From: Reyranella sp. | Lineage (GTDB): Bacteria > Pseudomonadota > Alphaproteobacteria > Reyranellales > Reyranellaceae | Reading direction: 5' to 3' | Assembly (NCBI GenBank): GCA_021732965.1 | Contig: JAKFVZ010000409.1 | Location: 1-14,471 of the forward strand | DNA: 14,471 bases | Part shown: one piece after another, positions 7,290-14,471 of the stretch | Layout: each line of letters opens with the position of its first letter | Numbering within the stretch: position 1 is the stretch's first letter | Position numbers and translations under genes: made by a program | The notes under the pieces: generated by a model | Database searches by the model: none | What the model saw: the letters and a program-made list of their open reading frames with translations, nothing else | What the model was told of the DNA's origin: nothing

Positions 7290-7886
7290 ATGATGCCTCA
7301 CTTTGCATCCAGAAAAGTGCGTGTGGCCGGAGCCAAAGAGCACTGCATGCGGGCTCGGCTCTTTCTACGGCTCGCAACTCAGCAACAAAACGAGAATGAC
7401 GCCTATCGGCTACGGATCGCAGCAATCTCAGCGTGTCGTGCCATTGTCGAAGTTATGTTGGAGGCTGCCGAGAAGCAGGAGGTGGCCGGTTGCAAGTCCG
7501 GCAACGTCAAAGCAGATCGCGACAAGTATGAAATGACGCTGGTAGATCTGCCGCACTACAAGCTTATTGAACACATGCGCATTCACGATTTCCATCGGTT
7601 TGGATTGATCCCCCCGGATAAGGATTATCGTGCTGTATTCGTCGGTGGTCCGATCAAGATGACTGCGGAACGTGGCGGAGCTTCTGTTGCCGTCGGCGAG
7701 CGTGGGTTGGAGATCAAAACTACAGGGAAGAGTCGAGTTCATCTGCAGCGCACTCTCGTAGAAGAAGACGGCAAGTTCTTTGACGAGGATATCGGTCGGC
7801 TTTGTTCACCTGAGACTATTGCAGAAGAATTTCTCCAAGGAATTTGCTCCAAGCTCAAAGAATTTGAGCGAGCTGTCGAAGGCTGA
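7290..7886 (+). CDS. Hypothetical protein of lower GC, between the two arms of the repair cluster
   Basis: A 198-residue soluble protein whose family I do not recognise with confidence. Residues 16-65 look helical (LRIAAISACRAIVEVMLEAA, 41-60). A central conserved-looking stretch is LPHYKLIEHMRIHDFHRFG (87-105), and the rest looks like beta strands. R97-x4-H102 resembles the RX4-6H motif of HEPN ribonucleases, but this alone is weak. Base use differs from its neighbours: 30 of 60 bases at 7501-7560 are G/C against 42 of 60 at 8041-8100 in the helicase. That suggests later acquisition. The start could be the ATG at 7290 or the ATG at 7347 (residue 20); neither has a strong ribosome site. Its stop is 40 bases before the helicase ATG, so co-transcription is likely. 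Confidence 0.75.
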   Translation: MMPHFASRKVRVAGAKEHCMRARLFLRLATQQQNENDAYRLRIAAISACRAIVEVMLEAAEKQEVAGCKSGNVKADRDKYEMTLVDLPHYKLIEHMRIHDFHRFGLIPPDKDYRAVFVGGPIKMTAERGGASVAVGERGLEIKTTGKSRVHLQRTLVEEDGKFFDEDIGRLCSPETIAEEFLQGICSKLKEFERAVEG

Positions 7887-7926
7887 CTGCCGTCCGACCA
7901 TTGGCCTACAGTCCATCAAACAGCGC

Positions 7927-10380
7927 ATGACAGCTCACACAATTCTTCCCGATCTGTTTGCACGCTGGTTCGAGAGTCGTGGATGGGCGCCGCGACCGCA
8001 TCAGCTCGCGCTCGTCGATCTCGCGCGGCGGGGCAAGAGCGCGCTGCTGATCGCGCCGACCGGCGGCGGCAAGACGCTGGCCGGATTTCTTCCGTCACTG
8101 ATCGAACTCACGGAGCGGCGGCAGGCCGGTAACGACCTTGCCTACAAGAAGGGGCAGGGCGAGCTGCACACGCTCTACATCTCGCCGCTGAAGGCGCTGG
8201 CGACCGACATCCGTCGCAATCTCGAACAGCCGATGGCGGAGATGCAGTTGCCGGTGCGCGCCGAGAGCCGGACCGGCGACACGCCGCAGAGCCGACGTCT
8301 GCGCCAGCGCGAGCGGCCGCCCGACCTCTTGATGACGACGCCGGAATCGCTGGCGCTGCTGCTGTCCTATCTCGATGCGGCGAAGTTCTTCGCCAGCCTG
8401 AAGTGCGTGATCATCGACGAGCTGCATGCCTTCGCCACCAGCAAGCGCGGGCACCATCTGGCGCTCTGCCTGTCGCGGCTGGCGACGCTGGCCCCGCAGG
8501 CGCGCTTCGTCGGCCTCTCGGCCACCGTCGCCCATCCGCCGGCCCTCGCGGAGTTTCTCAATCTGCGCGACGAAGGGGTGGAGATCGTGGTGGGCGAGCC
8601 CGGCGCGCCGCCGGTCGTGTCGATCATCGACGCGCAGGAGCGCATCCCGTGGGGCGGCCACATGGGCCGCCACGCCGTGCCGGAGATCTACAACATCATC
8701 CGGCAGCACAAGACGTCGATCATCTTCGTGAACACGCGCGCGCAGGCGGAGCTGGCCTTCGACGCGCTGTGGCGCATCAACGACGAGAACCTGTCGATCG
8801 GACTGCATCACGGCTCGCTCGCCGTCGAGCAACGCCGCAAGGTCGAGGCGGCGATGGCGGCCGGCAGGCTGCGCGCGGTGGTTGCGACCTCGTCGCTCGA
8901 TCTCGGCATCGACTGGGGAGACGTCGACCTGGTGATCCAGATGGGCGCACCCAAGGGCGTCAGCCGCCTGATGCAGCGGATCGGCCGCGCCAACCACCGG
9001 CTCGACGAGCCCAGTCGCGCCATGATCGCGCCGGCCAACCGGTTCGAGGTGCTGGAATCTCTGGCCGCGCTGGAGGCCGTCGAGGCGCGTGAACTCGACG
9101 GCGATCCGCCGCGGCCACCCTGTCTCGACGTGCTGGCCCAGCACATCGTGGGCACCGCGTGTGCCCAACCAATCGACCGCGAGGCCTTCTTTGCCGAAGT
9201 CCGGCGCGCGCAGCCCTATCGCGACCTGCCGCGCCAGGATTTCGACGACACGTTCGACTTCGTGGCAACCGGCGGCTACGCGCTCGCGGCCTACGATCGC
9301 TGGCATCGCTTGAAGCAGCTGCCCGACGGCCGCTGGATGCTGGCCTCGCCGCTGGTGGCCAAGCAGTTCCGCATGAACGTCGGCACCATCGTCGAACTGC
9401 CCCTGATGAAGGTGCGGCTGCGGCGCGGACCGGTGCTGGGGGAGGTCGAGGAGGGCTTCGTGCAGGGGCTGGTGCCGGGCGACACGTTCGTCTTTGCCGG
9501 CCGCCTGCTGCGCTTCGAAGGCGTGAAGGAGCTGGCGGCGATCTGTTCGCCTGCGACCGGCGGCGATCCCAAGGTGCCGGCCTATGGCGGTGGGCGGCTG
9601 CCGCTGTCGACCTTCCTGGCCGCGAGAGTGCGCGGCATCCTGCAGGATCCGTTGAAGCATCCCAAGCTGCCGGCGGAAGTGCAGGAATGGCTGCGCATCC
9701 AAGTCTTCCGCTCGATGCTGCCGCCGGCCGACAAGCTGCTGGTCGAGGGCTTCCCGCGTGGCGGCAAGCAGTTCCTGGTCGCCTATTGCTTCGAGGGCCG
9801 CAACGCGCACCAGACCTTGGGCATGCTGCTGACGCGGCGCATGGAGCGCATGGGCCTGCGGCCGCTGGGCTTCGTGGCCACCGACTATGTGCTGGGTCTC
9901 TGGGGTTTGCGGCCGGCGTCGCCGAAGCAGATCGAGGAGCTGTTCGACGAGGACATGCTGGGCGACGATCTCGAAGCGTGGATGGACGAATCGAGCATGT
10001 TGCGGCGCTCGTTCCGCAACGTGGCGGTGATCGCCGGCCTGATCGAGAGACGATTCCCGGGCGAGGAGAAGTCGCGCCGTCAGGTCACCTTCAGTTCGGA
10101 CCTGATCTACGACACGCTGCGCCAGCACGAGCCCGGCCACATCCTGCTGCGCGCCACCCGTCAGGACGCCGCCTGGCAGCTCGCCGACCTCAAGCGCCTC
10201 GGCGACCTGCTGAAGCGGGCCAAGGGCCGAATCGTCTATCGCCGCCTCGACCGCATCTCGCCGCTTGCCGTGCCGGTGCTGCTGGAGATCGGTCGCGAAA
10301 GCGTTTTAGGCGGGACCGCCGAGGACGAACTTCTGGACATTGCCGCGCAAGACCTGATCGACGAGGCGACGCGGCTTTGA
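7927..10380 (+). CDS. Ligase-associated DEXH-box helicase (Lhr-Core type, TIGR04121-like)
   Basis: An 817-residue superfamily 2 helicase of the expected length. Walker A is APTGGGKT (43-50), the DEXH box DELH (164-167), motif III SAT (198-200), and motifs V-VI run through VVATSSLDLGIDWG (318-331) to QRIGRANHR (350-358). After the two RecA domains comes the long Lhr-type winged-helix and C-terminal core. Lhr-Core helicases move 3' to 5' on single-stranded DNA and prefer RNA:DNA duplexes. The ATG at 7927 is chosen because it gives the family N terminus. An upstream TTG at 7780 lies inside the preceding gene. Ligase and exonuclease partners lie divergently upstream. The gene ends directly before a REP-like repeat, where the PdeM endonuclease gene might have been expected. 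Confidence 0.94.
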   Translation: MTAHTILPDLFARWFESRGWAPRPHQLALVDLARRGKSALLIAPTGGGKTLAGFLPSLIELTERRQAGNDLAYKKGQGELHTLYISPLKALATDIRRNLEQPMAEMQLPVRAESRTGDTPQSRRLRQRERPPDLLMTTPESLALLLSYLDAAKFFASLKCVIIDELHAFATSKRGHHLALCLSRLATLAPQARFVGLSATVAHPPALAEFLNLRDEGVEIVVGEPGAPPVVSIIDAQERIPWGGHMGRHAVPEIYNIIRQHKTSIIFVNTRAQAELAFDALWRINDENLSIGLHHGSLAVEQRRKVEAAMAAGRLRAVVATSSLDLGIDWGDVDLVIQMGAPKGVSRLMQRIGRANHRLDEPSRAMIAPANRFEVLESLAALEAVEARELDGDPPRPPCLDVLAQHIVGTACAQPIDREAFFAEVRRAQPYRDLPRQDFDDTFDFVATGGYALAAYDRWHRLKQLPDGRWMLASPLVAKQFRMNVGTIVELPLMKVRLRRGPVLGEVEEGFVQGLVPGDTFVFAGRLLRFEGVKELAAICSPATGGDPKVPAYGGGRLPLSTFLAARVRGILQDPLKHPKLPAEVQEWLRIQVFRSMLPPADKLLVEGFPRGGKQFLVAYCFEGRNAHQTLGMLLTRRMERMGLRPLGFVATDYVLGLWGLRPASPKQIEELFDEDMLGDDLEAWMDESSMLRRSFRNVAVIAGLIERRFPGEEKSRRQVTFSSDLIYDTLRQHEPGHILLRATRQDAAWQLADLKRLGDLLKRAKGRIVYRRLDRISPLAVPVLLEIGRESVLGGTAEDELLDIAAQDLIDEATRL

Positions 10381-10388
10381 GCGACCCC

Positions 10389-10478
10389 CTGTCATCCTGA
10401 GCGCAGCGAAGGATCTTGCGCTGGCCAGGGAGTCCTTCGCTCGCTCCGTCAGGTCCTTCGCTGCGCTCAGGACGACAG
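10389..10478. repeat. REP-like inverted doublet, shorter type (90 bp)
   Basis: Arms 10389-10415 and 10452-10478 are inverted and match at 25 of 27 positions. Each arm also folds alone. The left unit is ATCCT-(GA)-GC-GCA-GC-(GA)-AGGAT at 10394-10414. The right unit is GTCCT-(TC)-GC-TGC-GC-(TC)-AGGAC at 10453-10473. The two differences between arms are the two ends of one local pair, A-T in the left and G-C in the right. A degenerate third unit, starting GTCCTTCGC, lies at about 10432-10453. Unit motifs TCATCCTGAG and CGAAGGAT are shared with the 108-bp elements. It lies between the convergent helicase and small exported protein genes. Confidence 0.88.
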
Positions 10479-10482
10479 GATC

Positions 10483-10866
10483 CTAAGGGGTGGTCAGTCG
10501 CCGATACTTCACTTCGAGACGCGTGAGGACGGCGAGGTTGCGCGTGGCCTCGGGGCCGGCCCAGCGGCGGTTGAGGGCGCTGGCCTCGCGCACCCGCTCG
10601 AGCGTCCGGCGATAGGTCTCCATCCAGGTCATGCTATCGCTGGCCTGCACGCCTTCGCGCATGGCCTGGCTGAGCGTCGCGTCGATGTTGATCATGCGGC
10701 AGGTGTAGCCGTAGGCGGCAAGCTTCAGATCCGAGGACGAAATCCAGGCTTCGAGCGTGCTCGGTGCGTAACGGCCGCAGTCCTCCAGCGCCTGTGCCGT
10801 CGCCGGCGCCGTGAACGCGAGGACCGTGAGGAACGCCGAAAGCGCGGCTATGCAGCGGCGGCTCAT
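10483..10866 (-). CDS. Small exported protein of unknown function, coupled to hrpB
   Basis: A 127-residue protein with a clear Sec signal peptide: MSRR, a hydrophobic core (about 6-20) and a likely cleavage after ATAQA at residue 26. The mature part is about 100 residues and holds two cysteines, C30 and C56, which could form a periplasmic disulfide. The rest is helical and rich in Arg and Glu. I do not recognise a family. Its ATG (10864-10866) overlaps the hrpB TGA in an ATGA arrangement, which implies translational coupling. A longer open frame reaching 11571 was not used because it would run through hrpB and lose the signal peptide. Confidence 0.8.
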   Translation of the reverse strand: MSRRCIAALSAFLTVLAFTAPATAQALEDCGRYAPSTLEAWISSSDLKLAAYGYTCRMINIDATLSQAMREGVQASDSMTWMETYRRTLERVREASALNRRWAGPEATRNLAVLTRLEVKYRRLTTP

Positions 10867-13331
10867 CGGGGGCGCGGTCGCGCGCGCGCCGTGGGCTCGG
10901 CCACCAGCGGGTCGTCCGGCCAGTAGTGCCGGGGGTATCGGCCCTTCAGTTCGGACTTCACCGCCTTGTAGCCGGTTGCCCAGAAGCTCGCGAGGTCGCG
11001 CGTCACCTGCACGGGTCGACGGGCGGGCGAGAGAAGATGGATGGTGAGCGGGACCTTTCCGCCGGCGATGCGCGGCGTTTCGGTGAGGCCGAACATTTCC
11101 TGCAGGCGTACCGAAAGGGTCGGCTCGTCCGGATTGGTGTAGTCGATCGCGATCCTCGATCCGCTCGGCACCTCGACATGCGTGGGCACAAGGCGGTCGA
11201 CCTCGCGCTGCTTCTCCCAGGAGACGAGGGTCTTCAGGGCGGCACCGAGGTCGATGCGTGACAGATGATCCTTCCGCGACACACCGTCGAGATGGAGGCC
11301 GAGCCACTCCGGGAGCGACGAGAGGAGGGCGGCATCCGAAAGGTCCGGCCAATCCTCGCCGGCGTGCCGGCGAAGGAAGCCGATGCGTTCGCGCCAGCGC
11401 CTCAGGTCGTCGCTCCACGGCAAGGCGCCGAGCCCGAGCTGGCGCACGCCATCGAGCATCGCGGCCTGCATCTTGTCGGCATCCGGCCGGGCCAGCGGCT
11501 TGTCTTCCAGCGCCAGCGCGCCCAGCCGACGGCGTCGCCGCGCCAGGACCGCGCCGTCGCGGGCGCTCCATTGGACGAGCTGGTCGTCGAGGATGCGATC
11601 AGCGTAGAGGTCCTCGATATCCGCCACCGTGATCGGGGCAGCGAGGAAGATCCGCGATTCCTGGGCCGAGCCGTCGAGATCGGCGACGACGAGGAACTCC
11701 TCGTTGGCCAACGGGTCACCCTCGGGCAACACCGCGCCGCGCCCGCCAGAGAGGAGGTACCGCCCGTTGGTGCCAGGACGGCGCCGGCCGATGCGGTCGG
11801 GATAGGCCAGCGCCAGCAGCGGCCCGGTCATGGCAAGGTCTGGCCGCTCGTCGGCCGCGTTGCGTGGCATCAGGCGACGGGCGGCTTCCTGGATCAGGCG
11901 CAGCGTGCCGTCTCGACGGCCGCCGAGCGCAATGTCGACCCGGTGTCGGAGGTCGGCGTCGCGCTGGCCCGGCGGCAGGCGCAGGAAATCGCGCTCGCCC
12001 AGGATGGCGGCCAGCAGCGCGGCGATCCGGCCTTGCCCCAGCGCGCGTCCCTTCAGCACCAGATGCGCGATGCGCGGATGCTGGCCGAGCCGCACCATGG
12101 CGCGCCCATGCGCCGTGATGGCGCCGCCGCCATCGATCGCGCCGAGATCGGCCAGCAGCGCGCGCGCCGTGGCAAGCGACGCAGCGGGCGGCGGGGTCAG
12201 CCAGGGCAGGCTCGCGGCATCGCTCGTCCCCCAGGCGGCAAGCTCGAGGGCGAGCGGCGCCAGGTCGGCGTCGAGGATTTCGGGCGGTGTGAAGGGAAGC
12301 AGGCCGCGGTGCGATTCCTCCGTCCACAGCCGGTAGCAGATGCCCGGCTCGAGACGGCCGGCACGACCGCGCCGCTGGTCGGCCGAGGCCTGGCTCACCC
12401 GCACGGTTTCGAGGTGCGTCATGCCCGAGCGCGGCGAGAATTTCGGAACGCGCATCTGGCCGCTGTCGATGACGAGGCGCACGCCCTCGATGGTGAGGCT
12501 GGTCTCCGCGATCGACGTCGCCAGCACGACCTTGCGCCGGCCGGGCGGCGAGGGTGCAATCGCGCGGTCCTGGTCGGCGGGCGAGAGGTCGCCGTAGAGC
12601 GGCGCCACGTCGATATCGGCACCGATACCTTGCAGACGTTCCTCCACCCGGCGGATCTCGCCGACGCCGGGCAGGAAGACCAGCGCGCTGCCGGTCTCCT
12701 CGGCCAGCGCCCGGCGCACGGTGGCGGCCACGCCATCCTCGATGCGACCGGCGGACTCGCGGTCGAGGTAGCGCGTGTCGACCGGGAACATGCGGCCCGC
12801 ACTCTCGATCACTGCGGCGCCGCCCAGTCGCACCGACACCGGACCGGGATCGAGCGTCGCCGACATCGCCACGACGCGCAGGTCCTCGCGCAGGGCGGTC
12901 TGTGCTTCGCGCACGAGGGCGAAAGAGAGATCGGTCTCCAGCCCGCGCTCGTGAAGCTCGTCGAAGATCACGCAGCCGACGGACTCGAGCGATGGGTCGT
13001 CCTGGAGCAGGCGCAGGAACAGACCGTCCGTCACGACCTCGATGCGGGTCTTCGGTCCGATCTTGCTGTCGAAACGCACGCGATAGCCCACGGTCTCTCC
13101 GACAGCCTCGCCGAGCGACGCCGCCATGCGCCGGGCGGCGGCCCGGGCGGCCAGCCGGCGCGGCTCCTGCATCACGATCCTGCGGCCGGCCAGCCACGGC
13201 GCATCGAGCAGGGCCAGCGGCACGCGTGTCGTCTTGCCGGCGCCCGGCGGCGCCACCAGCACCGCGGCGTTGTTCGTCTCCAGCGCGGCGCGCAGCCGCG
13301 GCAACGCCTCGTCGACGGGAAGTTGCTCCAT
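10863..13331 (-). CDS. hrpB: ATP-dependent helicase HrpB
   Basis: An 822-residue DEAH/RHA-type helicase of the usual HrpB length. Walker A is APPGAGKTTRVP (27-38), the DEXH box DELHERG (124-130) and motif III MSATLD (156-161). The RHA-type motif VI region QRRGRAGRLEPG follows, and the C-terminal HrpB domain ends in the typical YWPDDPLVAEPTARARP. HrpB is a cytoplasmic RNA-helicase-like ATPase whose role is still poorly defined. Start is the ATG at 13331, preceded by AGGGA with three-base spacing. The gene is divergent from the VOC gene across 80 bases and overlaps the next gene by four bases at ATGA. Confidence 0.96.
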   Translation of the reverse strand: MEQLPVDEALPRLRAALETNNAAVLVAPPGAGKTTRVPLALLDAPWLAGRRIVMQEPRRLAARAAARRMAASLGEAVGETVGYRVRFDSKIGPKTRIEVVTDGLFLRLLQDDPSLESVGCVIFDELHERGLETDLSFALVREAQTALREDLRVVAMSATLDPGPVSVRLGGAAVIESAGRMFPVDTRYLDRESAGRIEDGVAATVRRALAEETGSALVFLPGVGEIRRVEERLQGIGADIDVAPLYGDLSPADQDRAIAPSPPGRRKVVLATSIAETSLTIEGVRLVIDSGQMRVPKFSPRSGMTHLETVRVSQASADQRRGRAGRLEPGICYRLWTEESHRGLLPFTPPEILDADLAPLALELAAWGTSDAASLPWLTPPPAASLATARALLADLGAIDGGGAITAHGRAMVRLGQHPRIAHLVLKGRALGQGRIAALLAAILGERDFLRLPPGQRDADLRHRVDIALGGRRDGTLRLIQEAARRLMPRNAADERPDLAMTGPLLALAYPDRIGRRRPGTNGRYLLSGGRGAVLPEGDPLANEEFLVVADLDGSAQESRIFLAAPITVADIEDLYADRILDDQLVQWSARDGAVLARRRRRLGALALEDKPLARPDADKMQAAMLDGVRQLGLGALPWSDDLRRWRERIGFLRRHAGEDWPDLSDAALLSSLPEWLGLHLDGVSRKDHLSRIDLGAALKTLVSWEKQREVDRLVPTHVEVPSGSRIAIDYTNPDEPTLSVRLQEMFGLTETPRIAGGKVPLTIHLLSPARRPVQVTRDLASFWATGYKAVKSELKGRYPRHYWPDDPLVAEPTARARPRPR

Positions 13332-13411
13332 CGATCCCTGTTAGCGCGCGAGTCGATGGACGGGAAGGAGGGGCAGGTTCACTCTGGGGGCCCGAAGTTT
13401 GAGGTCGTGCA

Positions 13412-13816
13412 ATGACTGTCGTCGTCGAGGCCCTGGATCATCTCGTCATGAATGTGCGCGACGTCGAGGTCGCCGCCACCTGGTACGAGCGCGTGCTGGG
13501 CATGACGCGCAAGATCACCGAGCCGGCGCCCGGCCGACACGTCACGTCGATGCATTTCGGCCGCCAGAAGATCAACCTGCGGCCCGAGACGGCTACGCAG
13601 AAAGCGTGGTTCACGGGCAGGGCGGTGGCGCCTGGCAGCGACGATCTTTGCTTTCTCACTCCGTCGCCACCGCAGGCCGTGGCCGATCACTTCCGGGCCT
13701 GCGGCGTGGAGATCGAACTGGGGCCCACCGAGAAGATCGGGGCGATGGGCACGATCGTCTCGGTCTATTGCCGCGATCCCGACGGCAACCTGATCGAGGT
13801 CTCGTCCTACAAGTAG
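13412..13816 (+). CDS. VOC-family protein (glyoxalase/bleomycin resistance fold, GLOD5-like)
   Basis: A 134-residue single-chain VOC protein with two beta-alpha-beta3 modules. The first opens with LDHLVMNVRDVEVAATWYER (8-27), including His10 as a probable metal ligand. The second ends with CRDPDGNLIEVSSY (120-133), with Glu129 as a second ligand. The closest familiar pattern is the GLOD5-like group, whose substrate is unknown, so lactoylglutathione lyase activity should not be assumed. An in-frame TGA at 13400-13402 limits the start to the ATG at 13412, and GAGG (13401-13404) stands seven bases before it. It is a single-gene unit between divergent hrpB and a downstream REP-like repeat. Confidence 0.92.
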   Translation: MTVVVEALDHLVMNVRDVEVAATWYERVLGMTRKITEPAPGRHVTSMHFGRQKINLRPETATQKAWFTGRAVAPGSDDLCFLTPSPPQAVADHFRACGVEIELGPTEKIGAMGTIVSVYCRDPDGNLIEVSSYK

Positions 13817-13863
13817 CGACGCAGCGGCTAGGAGCTTGCTGATGCAGGTGGATCAAACACCCG

Positions 13864-13971
13864 CCTCATCCTGAGGAGCGCCGCGAAGCGGCGCGTCTCG
13901 AAGGATGGGCAACAAACGCGGTGCTCGTGCCCATGCTTCGATACGGCCCTTCGGGCCTCCTCAGCATGAGG
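13864..13971. repeat. REP-like inverted doublet, copy B (108 bp)
   Basis: It has the same length, spacer (20 bases, 13910-13929) and layout as the copy at 3302-3409. The left unit (13864-13909) has the tip GCGCCGC-GAA-GCGGCGC (13878-13894). The right unit (13930-13971) has the basal stem CATGCT/AGCATG and the tip GGCCC-TTC-GGGCC (13945-13957). Compared with copy A, four local base pairs are changed on both sides, at 13881/13891, 13883/13889, 13935/13965 and 13948/13954. The long-range palindrome is meanwhile weakened by three mismatches. It separates the convergent VOC and metallophosphoesterase genes. Confidence 0.9.
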
Positions 13972-14005
13972 TAAGTGGTGTGATTCCAGGCTACTCGGAA
14001 AGACC

Positions 14006-14471
14006 CTAAAGCAGGAAGGTGTGGGTGCGATCCAGGAAGTCGTGCATGTGCACGATCATCTGGTCCTCCTCGAGCAGGCAGACGCCGTAGGCCGGCGGTT
14101 CGTGGCTGCCGGGGATGCGGCCTTCGATGACGAAGTCGAGCGCCACCTGGTGGCTGGTGGCGCGCAGGGTCGAGAGCGGGATGCCGCGCCAGGCGCCGGC
14201 GATCGGCCGGTGGAGATGGCCGAAGAACATGTGGCGGATGTTCCGCCGGCCCTCGATCGCCTTGATGAAATGCTGCGGGTCGAGCAGCGAGATGTCGTCC
14301 ATGCGCTTCAGTCGCACCTTGAAGGGCGGGTGGTGGATGAAGATAATCACCGGCCTGTCGCCCAACCGGTCGAGCGTCGCTTTCAGCCAGGCGCCGCGCT
14401 TCTCGCAGAAGGTGCCCCACGGCTTGCCGGGCTCGTTGGTGTCGAGGCAGATGCCTGTCACGCCCTCGCCC
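14006..14471 (-). CDS. Calcineurin-like metallophosphoesterase, CpdA/Icc-like (N terminus beyond window)
   Basis: The C-terminal 155 residues or so of a class III phosphodiesterase; the frame stays open to base 14471, so the start is outside. The metal-binding segments FIHHPPF (nt about 14341-14321) and GHLHRP (nt about 14221-14204) are visible. The protein ends with the VHMHDFLDR region typical of this group. Relatives hydrolyse 3',5'-cyclic AMP or other phosphodiesters, and the N-terminal metal ligands (D-x-H and GNHD) are not in the window. A GTG at 14461 is internal, not a start. It is not the ligase-associated PdeM endonuclease, which is a smaller and different protein. Confidence 0.85.
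   Translation of the reverse strand, partial: GEGVTGICLDTNEPGKPWGTFCEKRGAWLKATLDRLGDRPVIIFIHHPPFKVRLKRMDDISLLDPQHFIKAIEGRRNIRHMFFGHLHRPIAGAWRGIPLSTLRATSHQVALDFVIEGRIPGSHEPPAYGVCLLEEDQMIVHMHDFLDRTHTFLL

Noticed and set aside
7780..7926. N-terminal extension of the helicase from a TTG at 7780
   Set aside because: It overlaps the preceding gene in another frame, and the family N terminus begins at the ATG at 7927.
8095..10140. 681-codon open frame on the - strand opposite the helicase
   Set aside because: It mirrors a gene with full helicase motifs. The protein is a low-complexity mix rich in Arg, Gln, His and Ala with no domain, as expected of an antisense frame in high-GC DNA.
10867..11571. 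Upstream extension of the small exported protein
   Set aside because: It lies within hrpB in another frame and would bury the signal peptide inside the protein.
11265..13415. 716-codon open frame on the + strand opposite hrpB
   Set aside because: It lies fully over a clear HrpB coding sequence and has the same antisense composition, with no recognisable motif.
14006..14471. The right-edge metallophosphoesterase as the missing PdeM/MPE partner
   Set aside because: Its visible motifs and C terminus fit the CpdA/Icc-like class, and it is separated from the repair genes by hrpB and the VOC gene.

Overview
The window looks like chromosomal DNA of a GC-rich alphaproteobacterium. This rests on heavy G/C at third codon positions and on the gene families present: a MaoC-type dehydratase, MoaA, the ligase-associated repair enzymes, HrpB and GC-rich intergenic palindromes. 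The genus cannot be fixed from the sequence alone. There is no rRNA, tRNA, CRISPR array, insertion sequence or phage gene.

Left part (1-3259): the tail of an unidentified + strand gene, then a crotonase-family protein on the - strand. Divergent from it is a + strand run encoding a MaoC hotdog dehydratase, a ChaC-like gamma-glutamylcyclotransferase started by TTG, and an EamA/DMT permease. Middle (3449-10380): on the - strand an MBL-fold exonuclease and an ATP-dependent DNA ligase, three bases apart, are followed by moaA behind what may be its own promoter. Divergent from the exonuclease are an unrecognised gene of lower GC and the DEXH (Lhr-Core type) helicase. Exonuclease, ligase and helicase are three parts of the known four-part ligase-associated DNA damage response cluster; the fourth, the endonuclease PdeM/MPE, is absent from the window. 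Right part (10483-14471): hrpB and a coupled small exported protein on the - strand, a VOC-fold protein on the + strand, and the C-terminal part of a CpdA-like metallophosphoesterase cut by the window edge.

The most notable non-coding feature is a set of REP-like inverted doublets. Two copies of a 108-bp element (3302-3409 and 13864-13971) and one shorter relative (10389-10478) occupy all three complete convergent gene junctions and no other junction. The base differences fit local hairpins in each half: four stem pairs change on both sides between the 108-bp copies and one does so within the shorter element. Several of these changes break the long-range palindrome. The unit of selection or mobility therefore seems to be a small hairpin present as an inverted pair, resembling REPINs/BIMEs. 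No RAYT transposase gene is present nearby.

Functionally, exonuclease, ligase and helicase probably act together on damaged DNA. The acyl-CoA enzymes at the left suggest fatty-acid or related CoA-thioester metabolism. moaA serves molybdenum cofactor synthesis. The remaining genes look like housekeeping genes with no shared pathway that I can see.
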